A DNA stretch of 64,000 nucleotides. Source: Pseudomonas sp. Root71. Its GTDB lineage: Bacteria > Pseudomonadota > Gammaproteobacteria > Pseudomonadales > Pseudomonadaceae. Location: contig NZ_LMHY01000004.1 in the NCBI RefSeq assembly GCF_001429045.1, positions 103,694-167,693 of the forward strand, read 5' to 3'. How positions within the stretch are numbered: the first letter of the stretch is position 1; every line of letters begins with the position of its first letter. Below, in pieces: positions 43,127 through 51,530 of the stretch. Under the pieces are notes generated by a model. The model saw only the letters and a list, made by a program, of their open reading frames with translations. It made no database searches and was not told where the DNA came from. The translations under genes and the position numbers were made by a program.

Positions 43127-44842
43127 TTACTTCGCCTCGTTCCCTGGGGGCGCGGGGAAGTCCAGGATCACCTGAGTCCCTACGCCAAGCGTACTGATAA
43201 TGTCCATGCGCGCACCGTTGGCATCCAGCAGTTGCTGACTGATGCTTAGCCCCAGCCCGGTACCCCGCGCCTTGGAGGTAAAAAACGGTTGGCGGATGCG
43301 CTGCAAGTCCGCCTCGGAAATACCGCATCCCTGATCAATGACCATGACTCGCACCTGCCCACCCCATATTTGGGCGCACAGGCGCACGGGGCTCTGGTTG
43401 TCGCAGGCCTGGAAGGCATTCAAACAAAGGTTGACCAGGATCTGCCGGATCTGGTCCGGGTCGACGTAAAGCTGCAAGCCTGGTTCTGTTTCGCACAGCA
43501 ATTGCGGGTCGTCCGGCCCTGCCAGCCGGACGATCTGCTCGAATAACGACGCGACGGCAACCACCTCGGGTTGAGCCGGGTGAGGCCTCCCATATTCCAA
43601 CAGATCGCTGGTGACATGGGATAAGCGGTCGATTTCCTTGCCCAGGTCGATCAGCAAGTGGCGTCGCTCGGGCTCTTCTTCTCGGCGCAGCAAGGCTTGC
43701 ACTGTAGTTTTCATGGTTGTCAGGGGATTGCGTACCTCATGGGCCACGCCCGTGGCAAAGGCCCCCAGTACCGCGAGATTTTCTGTCCGCACAGTGTTTT
43801 CCAACACATCCGCCAAGCGCGCGGCCATTACATTGAACGCCCGCGCTACATGGTTGATTTCGTCGTCACGGGGCTGTTCAGCCAGGCGATAACTGAGGTC
43901 GCCCATGGACAACTGATGAGCGCCCTGTAACAAGGTGCTGACCCGCGAGCGCAACTGTCGGGACAGAGTAAAAAACACTATGAGGATAAACACGATAAAA
44001 CCAGCAGCTATCCAGTACAACCACCAGCGTGCATCGTTCAACGGCTTAAGGATGGCCCCAGGCTGCACTCTGAACACCAGTTGCCAACCGGGAATTATCT
44101 GGGGGCCGTCACGCCACTGATTCGGCGCCTCGACCGCGCGCCCGGTGGGGTCGATAAAGGCACCGCCTGGCACCCGCAGCAGCGGCGCAACCACCCCGCT
44201 CATCCCGGCACTGACGAGCAACTCGGTGAGCGATGCAAGGCGCAGGTGCAAGGCGATGCGCACGCGGTGATCGGTGCGACCATTGCGGATGGTCTTGCGG
44301 ATCAAGAAGCCACCCGAGCGCCCGGGTTCGGCCAGCAATGGCCCGATCACTTCGATATCACCGACCCACTGGATCGGCAGTCCGGCGATAGACCAATGAG
44401 TGTTGGTCCAATAGGGCTCACCAGAGGCGGCTTGCCCCGGCAGCACGTTGACCAAATGATCCTGTTCATCGAAAAACAACACGCCATACAGAAACGGAAA
44501 ATCCGCTTCGATCTTGAGCAAAGACTCCACGTCACTGCCCGGGGCGGACTGATCGGCAATAAACCCCGGCATGTTCGGGTGATTGGACAATGCCGAGACC
44601 TGGTAAAAGCGATCATCGAGAAATGAAGACAAGCGGTTCGCTGTGGACAAGGCCTGGGCGTCCAGACGTTCACCAGTCAAGCGATTGAGCAAATCTTTGG
44701 CCAATTGCTCATAGAGCACTGCCAGCATAATGAGGGCGATGCTCATCACAAAGACGGACAGCAAGGTATAGCGTGCCACCAGGCTGCCGTGCGGCCGGGC
44801 GAGCCAGTTGCGCAGCAAGCAGAAGTAAGCAGTACGGTTCAT
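43127..44842 (-). CDS. Membrane sensor histidine kinase
   Basis: A 571-residue kinase. One transmembrane helix near 24-46, a periplasmic Cache-like sensor (about 50-270), a second helix (about 273-294), a HAMP linker, the phospho-acceptor H368 in GVAHEVRNPL, and a C-terminal ATPase with NLCLNAFQA (N box), DQGCGIS (G1) and GTGLGLSIS (G2). It belongs to the group that phosphorylates NtrC-type regulators. Its periplasmic domain probably senses the imported compound, directly or through one of the two binding proteins. Confidence 0.94.
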   Translation of the reverse strand: MNRTAYFCLLRNWLARPHGSLVARYTLLSVFVMSIALIMLAVLYEQLAKDLLNRLTGERLDAQALSTANRLSSFLDDRFYQVSALSNHPNMPGFIADQSAPGSDVESLLKIEADFPFLYGVLFFDEQDHLVNVLPGQAASGEPYWTNTHWSIAGLPIQWVGDIEVIGPLLAEPGRSGGFLIRKTIRNGRTDHRVRIALHLRLASLTELLVSAGMSGVVAPLLRVPGGAFIDPTGRAVEAPNQWRDGPQIIPGWQLVFRVQPGAILKPLNDARWWLYWIAAGFIVFILIVFFTLSRQLRSRVSTLLQGAHQLSMGDLSYRLAEQPRDDEINHVARAFNVMAARLADVLENTVRTENLAVLGAFATGVAHEVRNPLTTMKTTVQALLRREEEPERRHLLIDLGKEIDRLSHVTSDLLEYGRPHPAQPEVVAVASLFEQIVRLAGPDDPQLLCETEPGLQLYVDPDQIRQILVNLCLNAFQACDNQSPVRLCAQIWGGQVRVMVIDQGCGISEADLQRIRQPFFTSKARGTGLGLSISQQLLDANGARMDIISTLGVGTQVILDFPAPPGNEAK

Positions 44843-45202
44843 GGCTTTTTTGATTGTTTTTGTAAAGTCGCTGCCAGCATAGAGACGACAGCTTGTATCT
44901 GTCTATTCGTCTCGGTGGAAGTACGACTGCGAATTGTCGGAGGTACCCTCCTCCCCGCATATTCTGCGACACACTTGACGCTAACAGCTTCACGATCGCA
45001 GAAACCCGACCACCATCGCTAACCTGGAAGGTATCGCTCGCATGGCGAAGGCAAGGCGAACTTTCTTTCGTGGGGCGTGGCTGGAGTTAGCCCGTGGCTC
45101 CTCCCACAAATGGATGAGTGTTGATCACAGATGACGTGATCAATACAAAACCTGTGGGAGGAAGCTCACCGCAATAGTGTCAGATTGAGCGACTCAGGCC
45201 TG
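44843..45202. other. Intergenic region with a REP-like inverted repeat
   Basis: No gene. It holds the kinase promoter side (AT-rich near 44843-44870) and the repeat at 45094-45168, which ends 34 bases short of the permease stop at 45203. Confidence 0.6.
45094..45168. repeat. REP-like inverted repeat with an internal palindrome
   Basis: Outer arms GTGGCTCCTCCCACA and TGTGGGAGGAAGCTCAC are near-complementary, the usual pseudomonad REP core. Inside, TTGATCAC (45121-45128) and GTGATCAA (45136-45143) form a perfect eight-base stem with a seven-base loop. It sits past the end of the permease gene and may act as an mRNA stabiliser or terminator. Confidence 0.7.
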
Positions 45203-46645
45203 TCAGTCAGCCATAGCCTCTTCTGCTACCTTTTTAGTAGTCTTGGGCGACTCAGCACCTTTGGCCGGCTTGGTATCCGCCGCCTTCAGATCCTTGGCAA
45301 ATGTCCCATCCACCTCGCCTTTGAAGAAGTTTTTGCCGTAGATCAGCAAACACAACACAACGCCAATCCCGAATGCCCAGCTCGCACCCTTGATCGCCAG
45401 TACCGCGCCGATCACGCCCGCGATACCCAAGTCGCGCTGGCTACGAGCTTCAAGGATGCCCAGACGCACACTCACATAACCCTGGATCAGCAACGTCAGC
45501 GACAGGGCAACACCGAGAATCGGCTGTACCAGAGTCACTACCGGCAACAACAGCAGACCGGTGTTGGTCCCCCAACGGAACGACCCGACACCGCCGATGA
45601 TCGATTTCATCGCCTTCGGCCCACCTTTAAAACGCTCGATCACCACCACCAGCATCGCCGCCCATTTTGGGCCGCACATGGCGACATCCGGGCCAAAGAT
45701 ACTCATGAACGCATTACGCGCGCCGAAGATCAGGTGAGAGCGATCGGCGTTGTAGTCGACGACTTCATCAGTGCGGACAGTTTCTGCCTCATCGAGGAGC
45801 GATTTCGCACTGAGCACATCGCCGAAGACAATGATGTACACCGCCAGCATGGTCGGCAGCGCGGAGATGAACATCGACAGTGGCGGCATGCCCAGACCGA
45901 ACACGGTGTAGTTGCTCCACAGCCCGGCGAAATCCGGTTTGCTGATGCCCCACTGAATGGTTGGCCATGGCGCCTCACCGAACAGCGGCGCAATCACCAC
46001 TGCCAACAGAATGATCGGCAAGATGCCGAGCTTGGCGAAGTTCCACCAGAAGCGGTTGCGCTGCTTCAGTTCGTTGAAGTGCTGGGAGAAGATCAGATAG
46101 AAGGCGATGCCGACCGCAATGGAAACGGTCCAGGGCAGCACATTGAATTTACCGCCAACCTGGAACACCGCGATCACCGCACTCAAGCCGGCACCGACGA
46201 TAATCCCTGACTTGATCGCCGAGGGCACATATTCCACAACCTTCTTCGCCATCCCGGTCGCCCCTAGGGCAATTGAAAAAAAACCCAACATCAACTGGAA
46301 GGCAATCAAGGCGTGGACACGCTCCGGGCCCACTGGAAATTGAGCACAGTAAGCCATCAACAGGGGTACCGCCGGGGTGATCCAGCCAGGTACGGTCGGG
46401 TCACCGAGCAAATGGTGCACGAGGTAAAGCAAGCCGTTGAGCATCACGACGGCCAGTGCGACCTCAAATGGCATGCCGAGCAGTTCGGTCATCAGCGGAA
46501 TGGCGGCCAGATCCACGGCACACATCAGCAAGCCTTGAAGGTAGTCCGGAAGCTCGATTTTGTAGTGAACAAACGGCAACCGAACCTTGAAAGGACCCAG
46601 CGGGATGTACGGGCTTTCGCTCCGTTGCGCAGTAGTGTTGGACAT
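45203..46645 (-). CDS. Multi-helix permease, NCS2-like (xanthine/uracil-type fold)
   Basis: A 480-residue inner-membrane protein with about 11-13 hydrophobic segments and a soluble, Lys/Ala-rich C-terminal tail (DLKAADTKPAKGAESP). Segments such as GIIVGAGLSAVIAVFQVGG and FGPDVAMCGPKWAAMLVVVIERFKGG suggest a nucleobase/ascorbate-type or solute-proton symporter. The usual NCS2 QN motif was not seen, so the substrate is open. The ATG at 46645 is chosen as the start after 35 codons of unlikely N-terminal extension. It follows the iron alcohol dehydrogenase gene, so it may import the alcohol or its precursor. Confidence 0.75.
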   Translation of the reverse strand: MSNTTAQRSESPYIPLGPFKVRLPFVHYKIELPDYLQGLLMCAVDLAAIPLMTELLGMPFEVALAVVMLNGLLYLVHHLLGDPTVPGWITPAVPLLMAYCAQFPVGPERVHALIAFQLMLGFFSIALGATGMAKKVVEYVPSAIKSGIIVGAGLSAVIAVFQVGGKFNVLPWTVSIAVGIAFYLIFSQHFNELKQRNRFWWNFAKLGILPIILLAVVIAPLFGEAPWPTIQWGISKPDFAGLWSNYTVFGLGMPPLSMFISALPTMLAVYIIVFGDVLSAKSLLDEAETVRTDEVVDYNADRSHLIFGARNAFMSIFGPDVAMCGPKWAAMLVVVIERFKGGPKAMKSIIGGVGSFRWGTNTGLLLLPVVTLVQPILGVALSLTLLIQGYVSVRLGILEARSQRDLGIAGVIGAVLAIKGASWAFGIGVVLCLLIYGKNFFKGEVDGTFAKDLKAADTKPAKGAESPKTTKKVAEEAMAD

Positions 46646-46684
46646 TGAGTGCACCTGTTTTATTGGTCTTGTAATGGCAGACGC

Positions 46685-46712
46685 CCGAACCGGCAGGCTG
46701 GGGCGTCGCGGC
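46685..46712 (-). terminator. Hairpin between alcohol dehydrogenase and permease genes
   Basis: GACGCCC pairs with GGGCGTC across a loop of about 14 bases in the 76-base gap between the two genes. No T-run is apparent. It probably adjusts relative expression rather than ending the transcript. Confidence 0.35.
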
Positions 46713-46721
46713 TTTTCGGGA

Positions 46722-47870
46722 TCAGTAGGCTGCGCGGTAGATTTTCTCAATATCGGTGGCGGTCAACTTGCGCGGGTTGTTGCGCATCAAGCGGTCGATC
46801 TTACTGGCCTCTTCGGCCATCGCCGGGATGGCATCCTCAGGCACGTTGAAACTGCGCATACCGGTTGGGATATCCACCGCGGCACATAGATCCGCCATGG
46901 CTTTGACAGCCTGATCCGCCGCATCCTTGTCGTTCAGGTCGGCGACACGCACGCCCATGGCTTCGGCAATGTCACGGAAGCGCTCGACGCAGGCCATCTT
47001 GTTCCACTCCATCACGTACGGCAGCAGCAAGGCATTGCTGACACCATGGGCGATGTTGAACCGGCCGCCCAACGGGTACGCCAGCGCATGCACTGCGCCT
47101 ACCCCGGCGTTACCGAAGGCCATGCCGGCCATCAGGCTGGCGGTGGCCATGTCTTCCCGGGCTTGGAGGTTGGACGGATTGGCATAAGTCTTGGGCAGCG
47201 CCTTGGCGATCAGCTTGATCGCACCCAGCGCAATGGCATCAGTGATGGGCGAAGCATTCACCGAAAGATAGGACTCGACCGCATGCACCAGCGCGTCGAC
47301 ACCGCTGGCCGCCGTCACACTGCGTGGACAAGTCAGGGTCATGATCGGGCTGACCAACGCTACGTCAGGCAGCAGGTAGTCGCTGACAATGCCTTTCTTC
47401 AGCTTCGCTTGCTTATCAGAAAAGATGGCCACGTTGGTCACTTCCGAACCGGTGCCAGCGGTCGTCGGAATGGCAATCAGCACGGGGCCTTTGCGTTTCA
47501 CCTGATCGACACCGAACAGTTCGGCCAGCGGGCCTTCATGTCCGGCAAACGCTGCGACGCCTTTGGCGATGTCGATTGCACTGCCGCCCCCCACAGCAAT
47601 CAACCCGTCGTGACTGCCCTCGCGATAGGTGCGGGTACAGTCCTCAACAATGGCAATTTCAGGCTCCGGTTTGACCTGATCGAAAATGCCGTAACAGCGG
47701 CCACCCAACTGTGCCAGCGCCAAGTCCACAGTGCCGGACTGAACCAGAACGGCGTCTGTCACGATCAGCGGGTTTTTGACATTGAGGCGGGTCAGTTCAG
47801 CCGAAAGCTGCTCGATAGCGCCTTGTCCAGTGATCAATTTGTTCGCGATTTTAAAAGCAGAGATGTTCAT
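46722..47870 (-). CDS. Iron-containing alcohol dehydrogenase
   Basis: A 382-residue group III alcohol dehydrogenase with GGGSAID (94-100) and metal ligands D192, H196, H261 and H275. It is more distant from the pair at 33-35 kb than those two are from each other, and is closer to the methanol/1,3-propanediol/ethanol-type group (AFKIANKLITGQGAIEQL start). Upstream is a weak sigma-54-like element (47922-47936), and the gene before it encodes a sigma-54 activator, so it is probably induced by its alcohol substrate. Confidence 0.93.
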   Translation of the reverse strand: MNISAFKIANKLITGQGAIEQLSAELTRLNVKNPLIVTDAVLVQSGTVDLALAQLGGRCYGIFDQVKPEPEIAIVEDCTRTYREGSHDGLIAVGGGSAIDIAKGVAAFAGHEGPLAELFGVDQVKRKGPVLIAIPTTAGTGSEVTNVAIFSDKQAKLKKGIVSDYLLPDVALVSPIMTLTCPRSVTAASGVDALVHAVESYLSVNASPITDAIALGAIKLIAKALPKTYANPSNLQAREDMATASLMAGMAFGNAGVGAVHALAYPLGGRFNIAHGVSNALLLPYVMEWNKMACVERFRDIAEAMGVRVADLNDKDAADQAVKAMADLCAAVDIPTGMRSFNVPEDAIPAMAEEASKIDRLMRNNPRKLTATDIEKIYRAAY

Positions 47871-47921
47871 AGTGCTCGTCCAGTGGATGTTGTTTTATTG
47901 GAAGACGTGCCATATGAGATA

Positions 47922-47936
47922 GCGAAAGACGTGCCA
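47922..47936 (-). promoter_or_regulatory. Possible sigma-54 promoter upstream of the alcohol dehydrogenase
   Basis: On the minus strand TGGCAC-GTCTT-TCGC matches the -24 element exactly but has TCGC in place of TTGC at -12. It would start transcription about 40 bases before the ATG at 47870. A second copy of the GACGTGCCAT string lies at 47904-47913 without a -12 partner. Confidence 0.5.
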
Positions 47937-48052
47937 ATACCCGCAAAGCCCTGTGGCATGGGCCTTTACGCAGTTCACACGAAAATAAGAGGGTTTTTAC
48001 CGGTCAGTCCCGATTAGTTTTCTGATCGATTTATTCGGGGCTGATTAGAATC

Positions 48053-49426
48053 CTAATCAGAATGTTCCCAGCGTTTCATCTTCTGCACCACGGTCGCCTG
48101 ACTCACGCCCAACGCCTTGGCCGCCAGGCGCGTGGTCTTGTGCACACGCAGCGCGGCACGAATCGCACTGCGCTCGGCGTTTTCCAATATCTTGCGCAGC
48201 GGTAAGCGGCTGTCATCGGTATTCAGCGGGTTGAGGTCGAGGATCTCCTCAGGCATGTCCAGTGCCTCAATAGTCCCGGTCTGATTGGTCACCACCAGCC
48301 GTTCGACGATGTTGATCAACTCGCGGATGTTGCCGGGCCAGGCGTAGTCGCTCATCAGATCGAGGGCTTCGAGACTCCATTGAACCTGGCGTTCATAACG
48401 GACATTGAATCTATCGAGGTAGTAATGCAGAAGCGGCAGAATCTCCTCACGACGCTCGCGCAGTGCTGGAATGTTGATCGGCACCACGTTGAGCCGGTAA
48501 TACAGATCAGCCCGAAAACGACCTTCTGCCACCAGACGCTTGAGGTCGTGGTGGGTGGCACTAATGATGCGCACGTCGACCTCCTTCAACTCCAGGCCAC
48601 CGACCGGAATGAAGCGATTTTCTTCGATCACCTTGAGTAACTTGACCTGCACCGGCAGTGGCAAATCACCAATTTCGTCGAGAAACAATGTTCCATGATG
48701 CGCCAATTCCAACAGGCCACGCTTGCCTTTGGGGCCTGCGCCTGTGAACGCTCCAGGCGCATAGCCAAACAGCTCGGCTTCAATCAAATTCTCGGGCAGT
48801 GCACCGCAGTTGAGCGCGAGAAATGGTTCACTGGCACGCGGACTGGCGTTGTGGATGAATTGCGCTACGAGGGTTTTTCCGACACCGGTTTCTCCCTGAA
48901 GCAGAACCTTCACCGAGCTACTGGCAACCTGCCGGGCCAGCGAGAAGACGCGGCCTGAAACCTCCTGATCGGCCATAAGCGGAGAACGCAGGAGGCTGTC
49001 TCGTTGACCAGCATGAAGTTTGGCGGTGCTGTTGCGCAGTTGTTTAAGCTGTTGCAACTCATCGCGCTCGTGTTTCATGCGCAGCAGTTCAGTCATGTCG
49101 CGTACGGTACTGACAACATATGAAATCCGGTTTTCAGCGTCGAGAATCGGCGTGGCGCTGACTAACAATTTCTTGCCCTGACTCAGGCTCTGCATCACCG
49201 ACACCGGCCGACCTTCATGCAATACACGCAGTGTGGCCGATTGCGAAAGAACGCCCTCCTTCACCAGCTCCTGCATGGATCGGCCGATGAGATCAGCACC
49301 ACTGAGCCCGGTCTGGCGCTCATAGGCTTGATTGACCTTCAGCGTCTTGCCGTCGCCATCAGTGATGTAGACGCCGTCATGCAAAGCGTTGAGCAGTTCT
49401 TCGAAACTGGCGTCGTTGACGTTCAC
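48053..49426 (-). CDS. Sigma-54-dependent activator with PAS sensor domain
   Basis: A 457-residue enhancer-binding protein: N-terminal PAS domain (about 8-120; ALHDGVYITDGDGKTLKVNQ), an AAA+ domain with GETGVGKT and the sigma-54 loop GAFTGA, and a Fis-type HTH at the C-terminus (RLAAKALGVSQATVVQKMKR). No receiver domain, so it senses a signal directly through PAS. The GTG start at 49426 has AAGGAA eight bases upstream. It precedes the alcohol dehydrogenase gene on the same strand and is its likely activator. Confidence 0.94.
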   Translation of the reverse strand: MNVNDASFEELLNALHDGVYITDGDGKTLKVNQAYERQTGLSGADLIGRSMQELVKEGVLSQSATLRVLHEGRPVSVMQSLSQGKKLLVSATPILDAENRISYVVSTVRDMTELLRMKHERDELQQLKQLRNSTAKLHAGQRDSLLRSPLMADQEVSGRVFSLARQVASSSVKVLLQGETGVGKTLVAQFIHNASPRASEPFLALNCGALPENLIEAELFGYAPGAFTGAGPKGKRGLLELAHHGTLFLDEIGDLPLPVQVKLLKVIEENRFIPVGGLELKEVDVRIISATHHDLKRLVAEGRFRADLYYRLNVVPINIPALRERREEILPLLHYYLDRFNVRYERQVQWSLEALDLMSDYAWPGNIRELINIVERLVVTNQTGTIEALDMPEEILDLNPLNTDDSRLPLRKILENAERSAIRAALRVHKTTRLAAKALGVSQATVVQKMKRWEHSD

Positions 49427-49514
49427 CGGGGAGATTCCTTCGAGGGTGCGGAGCAGTTAAGTGTAAACGTTGTGCTGAGGGATTAAGAGTGACGGGAAGA
49501 CAAGATACGACCAG

Positions 49515-49740
49515 ATCTGCCGCTACGCTGTCCGCCCGCATCCACGATGACGCCGTGCTCGGTATCGATCAGATAGTTCGCGGAACAGGCGAAAAACGCA
49601 GGGCCTCATGGAGCAGCGGTCCAGATCAGTCAGCGATAGGCGCTTCGGTAGCGTTTCGGCCAGAGCCTCTTTACTGAGTGCCTCAAGGTACTCACGCACG
49701 GCGCGGGTGTTCAGGGACGGATCGCTTGTCGGTCTGCAGC
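49515..49740 (-). pseudogene. Fragment of an IS1182-type transposase
   Basis: The minus strand encodes SLNTRAVREYLEALSKEALA and, after a frame change, SANYLIDTEHGVIVDAG. The same sequence block (AKRLSLTDP, NYPIDTEHGVIVDV) occurs at about 63110-63240, where it belongs to an IS1182-family remnant. No terminal repeats were seen. The fragment ends abruptly at the ABC fragment. Confidence 0.7.
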
Positions 49741-49853
49741 GCCTTGGGCAATTGCAGCACTTTGGCCTGGACCGACACGTCGAGCGCCGCCGTAGGCTCA
49801 TCGAGGATCAGCAGTTTTGACTTCAGCGCCAGGCCCGGGCGACAGCGAGGCGT
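49741..49853 (-). pseudogene. Fragment of a peptide-type ABC ATPase, near-copy of 53156-53268
   Basis: About 105 bases are nearly identical to the Walker B region of the intact ATPase gene at 52776-53732 (LLILDEPTAALDVSVQA). Differences are scattered single bases plus a few deletions toward the upstream end. It is joined directly to unrelated sequence on both sides, so it is a broken partial copy. Confidence 0.8.
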
Positions 49854-49869
49854 GCGAATGAACAGGGCT

Positions 49870-49962
49870 CACTGAGGTAGTCTTCGAGCTGCTTGATCTG
49901 ACGGCTGACCGCGTCTTGGGTAACGTTCAGACCCAGCGCCGCTTGGCTGAAGCTGCGATGCC
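49870..49962 (-). pseudogene. LysR-type HTH fragment
   Basis: The minus strand encodes SFSQAALGLNVTQDAVSRQI followed by KQLEDYL, a complete LysR recognition helix and linker, with no start and no effector domain. It stops where the ABC fragment begins. Confidence 0.75.
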
Positions 49963-50012
49963 GGTCTATCTGACGCCTCTGGCAGGGGCTGATGCAAGTG
50001 TTGTTTGGGGTA

Positions 50013-50076
50013 TTCGCGAGCGGGCTCACTCCCACAGGTTATGCGCTAACCCTGTGGGAGCGAGCCTGCTCGCGAA
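50013..50076. repeat. REP inverted pair (BIME-like)
   Basis: TTCGCGAGCGGGCTCACTCC and its near-complement ending CGAGCCTGCTCGCGAA flank a centre of CACAGG...CCTGTG. This is the standard pseudomonad REP pair. It lies just past the porin stop at 50110 (minus strand) and could stabilise its mRNA. Confidence 0.88.
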
Positions 50077-50109
50077 GAGGACTTTAGGGCTGTTGCCAAA
50101 AAATCCGGA

Positions 50110-51291
50110 TTAGAAGTAATACCCGATGTTCATGTACAACTGGTTTTCCCACTGGTTACTACCACCAGCCCCCAGACTCTGGGTGAGGCTGCCGCCACCG
50201 ATGACCGGATCATTCTTGCCGTACAACCACTCCGTGGCGATCCATAGTTTGCTGAGGGAGAACGACGTGCCGAAAATCATCCGTTGCGAGGTCTTGAAAT
50301 CGTCCGCGGATTTATCGAAGGCGCTGTAGTTGGCGTACAGCTTCACACCGCTGATCTGATCGAACAGATACTTGCCGCTGACGTCATAGCTCACATCCGC
50401 CACGTACAAGTTGCCGCGACTGGCGACGTTGAAGGTGGCGTCGTAACTGCCGAAAGTCACCAATTCATCGGTGCCGGGGTTGCGCGGGGACATCTGCTGT
50501 CGCGCGGCTTGCAGTTGCACGCCCCATGGGCCGTTCTTGCCGACGTAGTGCACCGCCATGGCATTGCGCCGGCCATCGTTGTTGGTGTCGCGGTTCTCCA
50601 GGGACGAGGTCAGGCCGGAGATCCCGACTTCGGACTTCCACGGCCCCAGGTCCAGCGCCTTGGCCACCCGCAGGACCACTGTGTTGCGTTCCTGGTTGTT
50701 GCTGCCGTCGGTGACATAGCTGTCCGCTTCGGAGACCACGGTGGAGTAGGTTTCACCGTTGCTAGTGCCTTTACCCTGCCAGGCGGGGCGCAGGTAGTAA
50801 CCGGCCTGAATATTCCAGTCGCCGCTTTGCTGGATGTACTTGGCACCGACTTCTTCGATGTCTTCCAGTCCTATGACACTGCCCAGGGTTTGGTAGAACG
50901 TGCTGCCGAAGTACGGCTGCAAACCGAACGGCAGCTGGTTCAGGCCGACTTGAACCTGCTGGTCGGGGTTGAACTTGTAGCCGATCCACGCCAATTCGGC
51001 GAACTGGACGTCACCGACATTCTCTGTGTACTCATAAGGGTAGGCTCGACCGTAGAAACGGTATTGGGCCTCGCCGATCCAGGTATCGGAGTTGTACTTG
51101 GCGCTGAGGATCGCGGTGTCGAAGTTGAACTTCTGGATGTCACGATCCGGGTCATAGTCCCAACGCGCCCGGACGGCACCGCCGAGATCGAGGTTGTCGG
51201 TGACCTGGATCGCCATCGCTGGGGTGGAAAGCGCCCCCAACAGCGCCAGCGGGGTCAATGAGCGCAAGGCCCGGGTGGTGTTCAAGTTCAT
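50110..51291 (-). CDS. Outer-membrane beta-barrel porin, family uncertain
   Basis: A 393-residue protein with a signal peptide (SLTPLALLGALSTPAMA, cleavage near residue 27) and a mature part made of alternating amphipathic strands ending in the aromatic C-terminus NIGYYF, the signature of outer-membrane barrels. Segments like VQVGLNQLPFGLQPY resemble phosphate-selective/OprP-like and general porins. GGAG lies five bases before ATG. It follows the NylB-like hydrolase gene by 239 bases on the same strand, and probably serves as outer-membrane entry for the peptide-type importer substrate. Confidence 0.85.
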   Translation of the reverse strand: MNLNTTRALRSLTPLALLGALSTPAMAIQVTDNLDLGGAVRARWDYDPDRDIQKFNFDTAILSAKYNSDTWIGEAQYRFYGRAYPYEYTENVGDVQFAELAWIGYKFNPDQQVQVGLNQLPFGLQPYFGSTFYQTLGSVIGLEDIEEVGAKYIQQSGDWNIQAGYYLRPAWQGKGTSNGETYSTVVSEADSYVTDGSNNQERNTVVLRVAKALDLGPWKSEVGISGLTSSLENRDTNNDGRRNAMAVHYVGKNGPWGVQLQAARQQMSPRNPGTDELVTFGSYDATFNVASRGNLYVADVSYDVSGKYLFDQISGVKLYANYSAFDKSADDFKTSQRMIFGTSFSLSKLWIATEWLYGKNDPVIGGGSLTQSLGAGGSNQWENQLYMNIGYYF

Positions 51292-51530
51292 GGTCGCTCC
51301 GTCTCTTGTTTATTTTATTGTTGGCAACACTCATCCCGGCCACGGCAAAAGCGCGGTCTGGATGAAAGGGGTAGGGCCCACCAGAACGAAGGCTGCAAAC
51401 AGCGTTCAAGTGAGGGCCGGGAGGGTCAGCCGCCGGCGTTCAGCCGGGTCTGGGTGTAGCTATGCCGAGCCTGCAATTTGCACTTCTTCACCAAGGCTGG
51501 GAGGTGCGTGACAAGCCGCGGTCACCCGCG

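Larger units (their letters stand above)
49427..50109. other. Scar region of gene fragments between two modules
   Basis: This 683-base region holds no intact gene. On the minus strand it carries in order a LysR HTH fragment, an ABC ATPase fragment and an IS1182-type transposase fragment, described separately, then a REP pair at 50013-50076. Confidence 0.75.

Noticed and set aside
45185..46210. 341-codon plus-strand frame opposite the permease
   Set aside because: Gln/His/Arg-rich composition typical of antisense to membrane-protein coding DNA; no family signal.
47904..47913. Second sigma-54 -24-like string upstream of the alcohol dehydrogenase
   Set aside because: TGGCACGTC is present on the minus strand, but the bases at the -12 position do not match.
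47046..48017. 323-codon plus-strand frame opposite the iron alcohol dehydrogenase
   Set aside because: Mirrors the alcohol dehydrogenase codon pattern; no motif, no start signal.
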